Below are positions 7,228-15,242 of a DNA stretch of 15,783 bases, one piece after another. Positions within the stretch are counted from its first letter, which is position 1; each line of letters opens with the position of its first letter. A program made the translations under genes and the position numbers. This stretch comes from Pseudomonadales bacterium (GTDB lineage Bacteria; Pseudomonadota; Gammaproteobacteria; Pseudomonadales; Azotimanducaceae): the NCBI GenBank assembly GCA_029244465.1, contig JAQWQN010000246.1, positions 1-15,783 on the forward strand. The letters are read 5' to 3'. Below the pieces are notes generated by a model that saw only the letters and a program-made list of their open reading frames with translations, did no database searches and was not told the origin of the DNA.

Positions 7228-8248
7228 CCTCACAAGCTCGCAGCGCCTCTACCCTTCCTGCTTCATCGAGTTCGGCTATTTGATTTACCGCAGCAAAAAA
7301 CTCAAGCCAAGCTCCTTGTGCAGCGTATAAACAGCGGAACGCCGGCACCCAATCCTCATAGGCACCGAGAGAGACGAGATAGGCATTGTTCAGTTCTGTT
7401 AATACCAGCCGATCAAAACGTTCAGTATTGAAAAGGCTTTTGTCTCTTTCATACTGATCCCGGAACGCTTGGTAGAGAGAACTCTTTGTTTCTGCGGGTG
7501 ACGTTTCTTGGAACACGGTTTGTAGGTTGGCTTTCAAATCGAGCAATCGAGCCTTCAAAATCCGCCAAGCAGCCCGACGTTCTAGCCATTGTTGATAGTC
7601 CCGTTTTCGGCCGCCTGAGGAAAAATACTCAGCGACAGCGATTTCTGAGACGGCAGACGCAAAACTCTCATTAAACGCCACATCGCCATCTACCCATACT
7701 ACCCCATGCGCCAACTCATGGAACAACAAACCCGCCAGATCTGCTTCTGGCCAGTCAAGAAAGGTGGACAGTACTGGATCATCGAACCAGCCTAATGTTG
7801 AATATGCGGGCACACCAGCCACATACGTTTCAAATCCATCTGCCTCAAGAGAGGCAGCGAAGCGGCGCGCGTCATCGCCGTCAAAATAGCCGCGATACGG
7901 CGCGCAGCCGACTATTGGATAACACCAATGTTCGCCTTGGACCGACCCTCGTTCGGCAGCAAACACATTCCAAACCACGTACGGTCTTTGCAGTTCAACA
8001 TAGCTGGTGTATTTCTCCCCGACGGACATCCCTATCGATTGATCAGCAAATATGCGTATTTCCTGTACGAGTCTGAGTTTACTTTTTGTCTCCTCCGTCT
8101 GGTCCACCGCTTGGAGGACGTCCTCGATGGGCACACGATCTCTTAGAATTCGCCATTGCCCACCAAAAGCTTGGCCATAAAAATCCAAACTACTGCATCC
8201 ACTGAATCCTAGAATCAGGCAGATGGCGATCCCAACTCTGCTACCCAT
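7214..8248 (-). CDS. predicted aminopeptidase lipoprotein, HExxH metalloprotease (COG4324/PF10023-like)
   Basis: A 344-residue protein. It starts with a short signal peptide ending in GFSGC, giving a probable lipidated cysteine at residue 18 (phenylalanine at -3 makes the lipobox somewhat atypical). The following YGQAFGGQWRILRDRVPIEDVL matches the start of the predicted aminopeptidase family. The zinc site is H177-E-L-A-H181 in LLFHELAHGVVW, with E194 in FNESFASAV as likely third ligand. It should be an envelope zinc peptidase; the substrate is unknown in this family as far as I know. I chose the ATG at 8248, which gives a normal signal peptide and has GAGAG just upstream, rather than a TTG at 8272. 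It is a single-gene unit, divergent from the acyltransferase gene and overlapping the transporter gene at its 3' end. Confidence 0.88.
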   Translation of the reverse strand: MGSRVGIAICLILGFSGCSSLDFYGQAFGGQWRILRDRVPIEDVLQAVDQTEETKSKLRLVQEIRIFADQSIGMSVGEKYTSYVELQRPYVVWNVFAAERGSVQGEHWCYPIVGCAPYRGYFDGDDARRFAASLEADGFETYVAGVPAYSTLGWFDDPVLSTFLDWPEADLAGLLFHELAHGVVWVDGDVAFNESFASAVSEIAVAEYFSSGGRKRDYQQWLERRAAWRILKARLLDLKANLQTVFQETSPAETKSSLYQAFRDQYERDKSLFNTERFDRLVLTELNNAYLVSLGAYEDWVPAFRCLYAAQGAWLEFFAAVNQIAELDEAGRVEALRACEVIPE

Positions 8249-8296
8249 TACTCTCAATTGATGAACTGGCAATCACACAAAAATTTACACGCGCCG

Positions 8297-8305
8297 TTTA
8301 TAGCA
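8297..8305 (-). promoter_or_regulatory. candidate extended -10 promoter for the peptidase gene
   Basis: On the minus strand a TGC directly precedes TATAAA, which makes an extended -10 element about 50 bases upstream of the chosen ATG. No good -35 box is seen 17 bases further up. This is inference only. Confidence 0.3.
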
Positions 8306-8360
8306 CAAGGCCTGATAATCCGTATTATGGAGATCCAAAACATTCTCAGGTTAGCTCTGC

Positions 8361-9236
8361 ATGCGGGTGATCAAAGGTGTAGCAGCCATCGTTTGGCTTC
8401 TCGGCAACGCCGCGATGGTATGGGTTCCACTGGCATACTGGCTGGTAAGAAGCACATGGGCCGCGGGTGACCAGCAAAGTGCATTGCGCAAGCGTATGGA
8501 CCTCATCATTTGGTGGTGGAGCGCAAACAACGCAAGACTCATACGTCTTTTTAATCTTACTGACCTGACCGTGAACTGGCACGACGCGGACGGGTTGTCC
8601 TTGGACGAATGGTATCTCGTGATTTCTAACCACCAAAGTTGGACCGATATTATTTTGCTGCAATGCAATCTCTATCCAGTGTTACCACCACTTAAATTTT
8701 TCACTAAAGAGCAATTGATCTGGGTACCTTTCATCGGCCTGGCAATGAAAGCTCTCGGTTTTCCCTATGTTAAGCGTGTGACCAAAGAACAGATGAAAGC
8801 GAACCCCATTCTGCGGACGTCAGACCGCGATAACACGCTCACGGCCTGTAAAGGCTTTAAGAACCATCCAACCTCAGTATTGAACTTTGTCGAGGGTACT
8901 CGTCGGACTGAAGAAAAGTGGCAGCGCCAAAAAAGTACCTTCAACTACCTCCTGCGCCCGAAAATCGGCGGACTCGACTACGTCCTTGAGGGCATGGATG
9001 ACCACCTCAGTCGCCTCGTCGACGTGACGATCATCTACCCTCAGGGGGTGCCGACGTTTTGGGACTTTCTACAAGGGAAGTGCCCCGAAGTGCAAATGGA
9101 CATCCGATCTCGATCTATCCCTGCTGCGATTCGTGGACAAGATTCGCAAAATCGTCGCTCAGAATTGGCTCAGTGGATTAAGGCGATATGGGTCGAAAAA
9201 GATATTAAGGTCTCTAACGCGATGAAAACCCCATAA
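8361..9236 (+). CDS. 1-acyl-glycerol-3-phosphate acyltransferase-like protein, YihG-type
   Basis: A 291-residue PlsC-family acyltransferase. The catalytic HX4D motif is H91-D96 in SNHQSWTDIILL, and the substrate-binding block is FVEGTR at 176-181. An N-terminal membrane segment covers about residues 5-30. The arrangement WVPFIGLAMKALGFPYVKR, then STFNYLLRPKIGGLDYVL, then VTIIYPQ follows E. coli YihG closely, including total length (about 300). The YihG group transfers acyl chains to lysophosphatidic acid and shapes membrane acyl composition at the inner membrane. It lies 25 bases upstream of gspA on the same strand, so it is probably the first gene of that operon, although a functional link is not evident. 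The divergent neighbour is the peptidase gene. Confidence 0.93.
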   Translation: MRVIKGVAAIVWLLGNAAMVWVPLAYWLVRSTWAAGDQQSALRKRMDLIIWWWSANNARLIRLFNLTDLTVNWHDADGLSLDEWYLVISNHQSWTDIILLQCNLYPVLPPLKFFTKEQLIWVPFIGLAMKALGFPYVKRVTKEQMKANPILRTSDRDNTLTACKGFKNHPTSVLNFVEGTRRTEEKWQRQKSTFNYLLRPKIGGLDYVLEGMDDHLSRLVDVTIIYPQGVPTFWDFLQGKCPEVQMDIRSRSIPAAIRGQDSQNRRSELAQWIKAIWVEKDIKVSNAMKTP

Positions 9237-9261
9237 ACCAGCTCTAGAAGACGGCAAAATA

Positions 9262-10962
9262 ATGTACCAAAACCACTTTGAGTTTAAGCTGGAGCCTTTC
9301 TCGATAGCACCGGACCCGAGTTTCCTATATCTAAGCGCTTCGCACAACGAAGCGCTGGCACATCTACTCTACGGCTTCTCAAACGGCGGCTTTGTTCTGA
9401 TTACAGGCGAAGTCGGTACGGGAAAAACGACCCTCCTCCGCAACCTTCTCGACAAGACCCCTGCGGACGTCGATGTCGCTTTCATACTAAACCCTCGCCT
9501 CACCGTTAAAGAATTGTTAGAAACCCTCTGTGACGAACTCGGCGTTATCAGACCGGATGGCGAGCCTAATTCCGTCAAGCGCTACATCGATATTCTTAAT
9601 CACCACCTTCTCGAAACTCATCAGACCGATCGCAGCACGGTCATGATCATCGACGAAGCACAAAATTTGACCCCAGCCGTCCTGGAACAGATTCGCCTGC
9701 TCACTAACTTGGAAACCAACGAAAAAAAACTCTTGCGAATCATCTTATTGGGGCAACCCGAACTTCAAGATATGCTCGATCGCACCGAACTGCGCCAGTT
9801 ATCCCAACGGATCACCGCTCGCTACCATCTCTCTGTCTTGAGTAAAGCTGAGACCACAGAATACATTCGACACCGCCTGATTCGGGCTGGAGGCAGCGCA
9901 ACACTCTTTCCTGATCGAACCATGTCAGCCGTATTCCGTCGCAGCAAGGGTACACCAAGGTTAATCAACATCATTGCGGATCGAGCCTTATTGGGCGCCT
10001 ATGTCGAGAATGCCCACCAAGTAACTCCCACTCACGTACGCCTCGCAGCTAAAGAAGTCTTGGGTACGAGCGCGGCCGCAAAACTAAATCCGCTCTGGTA
10101 CAGTGCATCAGCCGTTATTCTCATCATTTTGGCTGTGGTTACACTGACAAATTTCACTTCGCTAAAACCAGACCGCGCAACCCGTCCAGATTCAGATCTC
10201 TCCACCCTAAAATATGAGCCGCAAAAAGAGACCAAGGGTCCGTTGCAATCGGCTACGGCGCGGGTCACGGCAGAGGCACCAACAAATCAGATGCAGGCAG
10301 CAACAATCAAGGTCGAAGGCAAGAGCGAAGATCCAATCTCAACGATGCAATTACCAAACCTGACCCGACCCGACCTTTCCAACTTCGCTCTTCAGCGTAT
10401 GGCGTTCGCGAAACTCTTCGAGCGCTGGGGGACCGACTATGATGTCTATAGCAGTCAAATACCGTGCGACTTTGCACCCAAAGCCGGACTTCAGTGCATG
10501 CGCCGCAGTGGCGGTTGGACGGAGATCAACAATCTCGGAGCGCCGGTGGTTTTGGAGCTTTGGGACGATGATCCAGCACCCTATTACGGCACGATCGCGC
10601 AAAGAGAGGGCGATCGCTACACGCTAGTTGTCGGCAACGACGCCGTCGAGATACGTCCACGCGATCTTCGCAACGCTTGGTTCGGGGTCTACATACTCCT
10701 CTGGCAAACGCCACCCAGCTATCGCGGCAGCTTAAAACAGGGTGATCAACACACGACGGTAACCTGGTTACGAGAAAAACTGAATCTCTTGCATCCAGAA
10801 CTCACATTAGGCAGCAGCGAGCGCTTCGACGAAGAACTGCTAAACGTGGTGCGTCGCTTCCAAGAACAAGAAGAGCTAGTCGCGGACGGAATTGTGGGTC
10901 CTCTGACTTGGATACGACTCGCTGATCGCTTAGAACTGCCCGCACCTAAGCTGGACAGTTAG
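9262..10962 (+). CDS. gspA: ExeA/GspA-type AAA ATPase with peptidoglycan-binding domain
   Basis: A 566-residue protein with the ExeA layout. An AAA ATPase occupies about residues 1-265, starting MYQNHFEFKLEPFSIAPDP, with Walker A GEVGTGKT at 49-56 and Walker B VMIIDEAQ at 127-134. A single membrane segment lies near 278-298, followed by a low-complexity linker to about 370. A C39-peptidase-like region at about 375-485 includes WGTDYDVY, PVVLELWDDDP and GVYILLW. A peptidoglycan-binding type 1 domain at about 490-560 includes VRRFQEQEELVADGIVGPLTW. Known: ExeA works with ExeB to let the type II secretin assemble through the peptidoglycan. gspB follows after two bases. The core secretion genes gspC-O are not in the window, so they must lie elsewhere or the pair serves another process. 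Confidence 0.93.
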   Translation: MYQNHFEFKLEPFSIAPDPSFLYLSASHNEALAHLLYGFSNGGFVLITGEVGTGKTTLLRNLLDKTPADVDVAFILNPRLTVKELLETLCDELGVIRPDGEPNSVKRYIDILNHHLLETHQTDRSTVMIIDEAQNLTPAVLEQIRLLTNLETNEKKLLRIILLGQPELQDMLDRTELRQLSQRITARYHLSVLSKAETTEYIRHRLIRAGGSATLFPDRTMSAVFRRSKGTPRLINIIADRALLGAYVENAHQVTPTHVRLAAKEVLGTSAAAKLNPLWYSASAVILIILAVVTLTNFTSLKPDRATRPDSDLSTLKYEPQKETKGPLQSATARVTAEAPTNQMQAATIKVEGKSEDPISTMQLPNLTRPDLSNFALQRMAFAKLFERWGTDYDVYSSQIPCDFAPKAGLQCMRRSGGWTEINNLGAPVVLELWDDDPAPYYGTIAQREGDRYTLVVGNDAVEIRPRDLRNAWFGVYILLWQTPPSYRGSLKQGDQHTTVTWLREKLNLLHPELTLGSSERFDEELLNVVRRFQEQEELVADGIVGPLTWIRLADRLELPAPKLDS

Positions 10963-10964
10963 CT

Positions 10965-11567
10965 ATGTCCTACATCTTAGATGCACTTAAAAAAAGCCAG
11001 GCAGCGCAATCGCCTGATGCAATCGCCCTCAACCAACAGGTGGCGCCAAAGCCCCGCTTGCTCATCCATGTTCTACTCACTATTGCGTTAAGCGCTAACG
11101 TCGTCTTCTTCAGCTTCTTTTGGCCACTCAATTCCTACGACAGCGACGTCTCACCCGAGCCTGTGGTCGTCGAAGCATTGAAGCGCCAGCCTACGCCCAT
11201 GCCAACACCCGCGACAGAAGACCCGGCAACCAGTAGCGCGCAAGCGGCCGTCCTCGCACCGGTTATCCCGCCAGAAACATTGTCCAGGGCAATGCAAGCA
11301 CCAGCACGCCAATCACAACCGATAATGACTGTGCGCGTCGATGCGTTAACCGCAACTGAACGCGTTTTGTACGAAGGATTCAACTTTACCAGTCACATTT
11401 ACACCCGCGCGCAAAACCTGCGTGCGATTGTGATCGACGGACAACGTGTCGAGATCGGTGACAGTTTTAAAGGTCTTAAAATTCATGACATCACGGAAAC
11501 CGGGGTCATCTTCGAAGAAATTCGTCGAGGCGAGCAACGGCGCGTGGCGGTCAACCCGTTCGAATAA
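10965..11567 (+). CDS. gspB: general secretion pathway protein B (ExeB/GspB)
   Basis: A 200-residue protein beginning MSYILDALKKSQ, the hallmark N-terminus of GspB. A membrane segment lies at about residues 29-50, then a proline/alanine-rich periplasmic linker to about 115. The C-terminal domain at about 122-200 (LTATERVLYEGFNFTSHIY, then RAIVIDGQRVEIGDSFKGLKIHDITETGVIFE) resembles the GspC homology fold of the T2SSB family. It should form the inner-membrane complex with GspA, bridging ATPase activity to periplasmic secretin assembly. The start lies two bases after the gspA stop, so coupling is likely. Only two bases separate its stop from the end of the convergent HD-GYP gene, and no terminator is visible between them. 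Confidence 0.93.
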   Translation: MSYILDALKKSQAAQSPDAIALNQQVAPKPRLLIHVLLTIALSANVVFFSFFWPLNSYDSDVSPEPVVVEALKRQPTPMPTPATEDPATSSAQAAVLAPVIPPETLSRAMQAPARQSQPIMTVRVDALTATERVLYEGFNFTSHIYTRAQNLRAIVIDGQRVEIGDSFKGLKIHDITETGVIFEEIRRGEQRRVAVNPFE

Positions 11568-11569
11568 AT

Positions 11570-13495
11570 TTAGATGACTTTCTGCAAGCTACTCGAACGG
11601 TTATCGATGAAAATCTGCACCATATCCTGGTCCAGAAGACCACGCCGGCCCTCATCCTCCAGGATCGAATACGCAACCTCATCAGACATCGAGGGCTTGT
11701 AAGGTCTATCCATCGCCGTCAACGCATCGAAGACATCGCAAACGGCCATTACGCGACTCGCTAAAGGAATCTGCTCGGCGACCAGCCCGCGCGGATAACC
11801 ACTGCCATCGATGCGCTCGTGGTGCGCTCCCGCAATGTCGGGCACTTGCGCTAATTCAGGCGGCCAAGGCAGTACCGACAAGAAATCTGTTGTAAATACA
11901 ACGTGCGCTTGAATTTTGCGACGCTCTTCAGGCGTCAAACTACCGCGTCGAACAGAGAGTGCGAGTAGATCTTGTTCGGTAATCACCCCACCTACCGTGC
12001 CATCCAGCTCGCGAAATGCATAATCACGTATCTCGTCGAGATGGCTGTAGCTGCCAGCATCTAAAATGTTCGGATTATTCGCAGCTCTCACCCAATCATA
12101 ATACTGGTCGAGAATCGACAGCTGTTTTTCGAGCTGATGGTGTACGCGACGTCGAGCAACTTCCTGGTCAATGGCTTGATGATGCAAGAGCTCCAACTCC
12201 TGCTCAACCGCTCGGCGGCGGAGTCGCTCTTTCTGCAATTCTATACGATAGCCGATGACTTCTACGCGTTCGTCTGTCAATTTTTTTGCTTTGACGAGTA
12301 CTGCCTCAGGCACGCCGATCTTACCAAAATCATGGAGCAACGCGGCATAGCGCACTTCCCGTATGTGTTCAGGCGTAAACGTCATCCGACTGAAACGAGC
12401 GTTACCCGATTCCGGTAGTGCCCGGAGAAGATCCACCGTGGTTTCTGCCACCCGGAATGAGTGCCCGCTCATCGAAGGATCCCGCTGTTCAATCGTCTTC
12501 ACACTGGCTTGCACAAAACTCTCAAACAATCGGTTGATGTCTTCTATCAGCGCATTCTTTTGTACCGACATAGCGGCTTGGCTTGCGATTGCTCGCAATA
12601 TCTCCGCAATTTCTTCCTCAAAAGGAACCACCACGCCATCTTCTACACTAACCCGGTTCAAGAACTGCAAAATCCCGACCACCCGCCCACGGTAATCACG
12701 CATTGGCAGGGTTAGGACCGATTGCGTTCGGTAGCCATTCTTTTCATCAAAGCTGTGATTGAAATGGTAGGGCAGTTGATCGCTCAACCGATACACATCT
12801 TTAATGTTGAGTTCTTTTCCGGTAACTGCCACATAGCCAGCAATCGATCCGCTTGACAATTCAAGCCGCGTTTCGACAAATGGAAATTCGACGATGTCAT
12901 TTTGGGCAAGTTTAAATACAAGCGCTTCGCGCTCATCTTCATCAGGTTCGATCAAAAATAGCGACCCCGCTTCGCAGTGAGCGATGCGACGCGCCTCCGA
13001 CAGAATCGTCCGCAAGAGCTCTTGTTGCGACATTTGCCCGGTCAACGCGATCGAGATCTCATTGAGCTGGTGCATTCGTTGTCGGCGCATAGCCACATCG
13101 TGCCCTAAGTCTTGAATCTTTCGGTTACGGTGCCAAAAACTGAGCGCATGATCGAGGACCTGCGGAACGAGGGACGTCTCCGCCTTACTCGAGAACACGA
13201 AGTCCACTTGGTCCCGCAGTCGGGGATCTGAACTAATAAAAAGAGCGTGGGGACAATGCCGTCGCATCTCTGCAACATTTTCATCCACCTCGAGCTCAAT
13301 AACCGCCGTATCGAGGAGTCGGGCTCTGGGTTCGGCCTGCAGCTGGGACCAGGTCATCAAAGTGACATCTCGAGCAAGCGAAACTGGTGCAACGACAGAC
13401 CTTGGCGCCTCGACGCAAACGAAAACGGGCTGGTCGACTACCTCGAACACGGGCAGTCCAAACCGCAGTGCTTCGCATACATATATATTGAACAA
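11570..13495 (-). CDS. GAF and HD-GYP domain protein, predicted cyclic-di-GMP phosphodiesterase
   Basis: A 641-residue cytoplasmic-looking protein. Residues 1-125 may be a degenerate receiver-like domain; 126-157 look helical; a GAF domain covers about 158-310. The HD-GYP domain runs from about 325 to 635, with metal-binding positions visible: H345, H388-D389 in LLHDFGKIG, H531, H558-H559 in AHHERIDGSGYP, and D587. The GYP triplet (566-568) is kept, so hydrolysis of cyclic di-GMP is expected. About 105 residues (roughly 412-517), rich in charged helix, interrupt the domain between LTDER and LTPEER. Start is uncertain: TTG at 13495 follows an in-frame stop but has no clear ribosome-binding site; GTG at residue 16 is an alternative. 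The gene is convergent with gspB. Confidence 0.92.
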   Translation of the reverse strand: MFNIYVCEALRFGLPVFEVVDQPVFVCVEAPRSVVAPVSLARDVTLMTWSQLQAEPRARLLDTAVIELEVDENVAEMRRHCPHALFISSDPRLRDQVDFVFSSKAETSLVPQVLDHALSFWHRNRKIQDLGHDVAMRRQRMHQLNEISIALTGQMSQQELLRTILSEARRIAHCEAGSLFLIEPDEDEREALVFKLAQNDIVEFPFVETRLELSSGSIAGYVAVTGKELNIKDVYRLSDQLPYHFNHSFDEKNGYRTQSVLTLPMRDYRGRVVGILQFLNRVSVEDGVVVPFEEEIAEILRAIASQAAMSVQKNALIEDINRLFESFVQASVKTIEQRDPSMSGHSFRVAETTVDLLRALPESGNARFSRMTFTPEHIREVRYAALLHDFGKIGVPEAVLVKAKKLTDERVEVIGYRIELQKERLRRRAVEQELELLHHQAIDQEVARRRVHHQLEKQLSILDQYYDWVRAANNPNILDAGSYSHLDEIRDYAFRELDGTVGGVITEQDLLALSVRRGSLTPEERRKIQAHVVFTTDFLSVLPWPPELAQVPDIAGAHHERIDGSGYPRGLVAEQIPLASRVMAVCDVFDALTAMDRPYKPSMSDEVAYSILEDEGRRGLLDQDMVQIFIDNRSSSLQKVI

Positions 13496-13636
13496 TGGAA
13501 CATCGAACGTTGATCACAAAAAATTTGCACAAACGTCAGTATGCCGTCGTATTCGTTTCTAACCCGGACCCAGATCACACATTTGATGTATGCCACCACA
13601 CACCAGCCGCGAAAGATGACCTATAGATTGCTTAAA

Positions 13637-14401
13637 TTAAGGACCTGCGGCCCCCGGGACTGAGTTAAGGCGTCTTTCGAGGTCGGCGAGTCTGGAGTTT
13701 ATCGCCACACGGAATGCATCCATCGACTGGACGGCTTCGGAGTTGTCATCTATCTTGCCTGCTATGTTGGCACGCATGCTTGATACGGATTGTGTCGCAG
13801 AATTAACCTTATCTACTAAATCACGTTGACCACGGACAATCTGCTGCATTTGCAACTCCAGACTGGTCAGTTGATCGACCAAAGCTTGTTGTTTATCGAA
13901 CGCGCTTTCGTGCCGCCCGACCGACGCCTTAAGATCTCGATTGCTCGCCTCGATACCATTGAGCGTCTTGGTCAATTTGCCTACATTGCGCTCATTATCT
14001 TTGATCCATTTACGATTTCGTTCGTTAGAAATATTCCACAACTTGCGAATCTCCGACTCCCAAAAGCCAATCTTTTCTTGTGTATCCTGGCCACCTTGAG
14101 ATAGCGCTGAGTCAGTGGCAATCAGCCGGTCCTCAAGTTTTTGGATCCGCTCACTGGCTTGATTCACGCGTGCCTGTTCGGCCTGCAACATCTGCTGTTG
14201 GTTCGCAATAAACCACCCGGCCAGCACCAATCCTGCGACCAGCAAGACAACAACAAAATTCAACCCAATCAACTTGGCGGCGCCACCTCCTCCGTTGCCC
14301 GGACGTTTGTTTCGACTTCCACCTGACGTTGTCTTACCACCACGGCGGTAGCCAGTATCCGATTCGGTCGACAATCCAGGTTGTTGGCGTTCACTCATCA
14401 T
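13637..14401 (-). CDS. coiled-coil inner-membrane protein of unknown function
   Basis: A 254-residue protein I cannot assign to a named family. Residues 1-43 are hydrophilic, basic and glycine-rich (NKRPGNGGGG), then one membrane segment at about 44-66, then a long helical, probably coiled-coil region to about 245 (repeating Q/E/L/K pattern, e.g. ASERIQKLEDRLIATDSALS and AINSRLADLERRLNSV). The arrangement suggests a short cytoplasmic tail and a long periplasmic rod. The start is the first of two adjacent ATGs, preceded by AGAGAAACG. It lies between the HD-GYP gene and the PuuD-like gene, both on the same strand; a terminator upstream separates it from the PuuD-like gene. A scaffold or envelope role is possible, but no function is supported. 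Confidence 0.8.
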   Translation of the reverse strand: MMSERQQPGLSTESDTGYRRGGKTTSGGSRNKRPGNGGGGAAKLIGLNFVVVLLVAGLVLAGWFIANQQQMLQAEQARVNQASERIQKLEDRLIATDSALSQGGQDTQEKIGFWESEIRKLWNISNERNRKWIKDNERNVGKLTKTLNGIEASNRDLKASVGRHESAFDKQQALVDQLTSLELQMQQIVRGQRDLVDKVNSATQSVSSMRANIAGKIDDNSEAVQSMDAFRVAINSRLADLERRLNSVPGAAGP

Positions 14402-14428
14402 CGTTTCTCTGTGGCGTCATCGGCGTGC

Positions 14429-14434
14429 AGTATA
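14429..14434 (-). promoter_or_regulatory. candidate -10 box of the coiled-coil protein gene
   Basis: TATACT on the minus strand, 27 bases upstream of the ATG and just after the terminator of the preceding gene. No convincing -35 box is present. Weak inference. Confidence 0.25.
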
Positions 14435-14447
14435 GTTTTGGCACAGC

Positions 14448-14476
14448 AAAAAAAAGCCCACTTTCTCGTGAGCTTT
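14448..14476 (-). terminator. Rho-independent terminator of the PuuD-like gene
   Basis: On the minus strand AAAGCTCAC and GTGGGCTTT form a nine-pair stem with one U-G wobble, a six-base loop and a tail of eight T (the first three also count in the stem). It lies about 60 bases after the PuuD-like stop and before the coiled-coil gene. On the plus strand the wobble becomes a C-A mismatch, so it is expected to work mainly in the minus direction. Confidence 0.8.
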
Positions 14477-14538
14477 CTTTACATGCGCGAAACTCGATCA
14501 AAATCTATCGAAATGCAATCACGCCTCGTTAGAGTGTC

Positions 14539-15189
14539 TTAGAGTAACGCGAGTAGCGCCCAAAGGACTAACGTCAATCCGAAACCGCAGGTGATCACTC
14601 CTCTTACCGTCGTTATCGGCCCCTGCTTGCCAAAGATTGCATTTCCTTGCAAGGCTGCAATGAGGACAAGCGCAATGATCAACGCCGTTGAATTGCCGCC
14701 AATCGAACCGTTCGAGAGGTGCGCACTAGAACCCATAAAATAGAGCATCGGTATGGAAAAGAGTGTGTTCGTACGAGAGGCAAGGCCCGCTTTCGGTGCC
14801 GCGCCTGCAGCGGCAGGGTCTGCTTCACCACCAGCAGCAACCGCTTGGTTTGAGGCAATAATAATGCGCTGGTTCGGCCAAATGATTAGCCACACGTTCA
14901 GAAACATCAGTGTGCCTAAAACAGCACCCACGATGATGTCGGCAGTTGATGAGGCGCCGCGTATGCCTAACATGATCAAGCCAGTTAGGAAGGTGAGCAT
15001 TGCCCCCCAACGAAACCACCACAATGCACGAGGAACAAGCTTGGAAAATGCGTCAACCCGAGCATCACCTTCTGCTTCTTTAAAATATTCGGTTTGCACG
15101 AAATTGAAGTAGTAAAGCAATCCGATCCAGGTGATCCCCGCTAGATAGTGTCCCCACTTCGCCAGATAGTCGATAACTTGAACTTCCAC
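14539..15189 (-). CDS. PuuD-like (urate oxidase N-terminal type) integral membrane protein, short form
   Basis: A 216-residue membrane protein. Visible features resemble the Urate_ox_N/PuuD family: WGHYLAGITWIGLLYYFNF (H14) in the first segment, PRALWWFRWGAMLTFLTGL, the VWLIIWPNQRIIIASNQ block, and SRTNTLFSIPMLYFMGSSAH (H157). About six membrane segments are likely, with an alanine-rich loop at about 115-135. Known: PuuD proteins of about 400 residues carry a C-terminal cytochrome c domain; this one lacks it. Urate oxidation is therefore doubtful and its real role is open. I chose the GTG at 15189, preceded by GGGGG seven bases upstream, because it gives the expected N-terminus; the open frame continues to 15327 but that part is unlike the family and contains repeats. 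It has its own terminator and lies downstream of groEL. Confidence 0.8.
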   Translation of the reverse strand: MEVQVIDYLAKWGHYLAGITWIGLLYYFNFVQTEYFKEAEGDARVDAFSKLVPRALWWFRWGAMLTFLTGLIMLGIRGASSTADIIVGAVLGTLMFLNVWLIIWPNQRIIIASNQAVAAGGEADPAAAGAAPKAGLASRTNTLFSIPMLYFMGSSAHLSNGSIGGNSTALIIALVLIAALQGNAIFGKQGPITTVRGVITCGFGLTLVLWALLALL

Positions 15190-15218
15190 AAATAACCCCC
15201 GGGCTTTTGTTTTTAATA

Positions 15219-15236
15219 ATAGCGAATATAGCGAAT
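15219..15236. repeat. perfect 9-bp tandem repeat ATAGCGAAT x2
   Basis: Two adjacent exact copies of ATAGCGAAT (15219-15227 and 15228-15236). The second copy continues into CGCT, making the palindrome AGCGA-T-... over 15230-15240 (AGCGAATCGCT). It lies 30-47 bases upstream of the PuuD-like start codon, where an operator or promoter would be expected. Confidence 0.85.
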
Positions 15237-15242
15237 CGCTCA

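Noticed and set aside
13296..13532. 78-codon minus-strand frame overlapping the HD-GYP N-terminus, considered as sign of a frameshift
   Set aside because: Its translation is arginine-rich without a domain, and the main frame continues smoothly upstream of the GAF domain, so a frameshift is not needed.
13496..13636. possible CRP-type site (TGTGATCAACG) upstream of the HD-GYP gene
   Set aside because: Only one half-site is present; the TCACA partner at the right spacing is missing.
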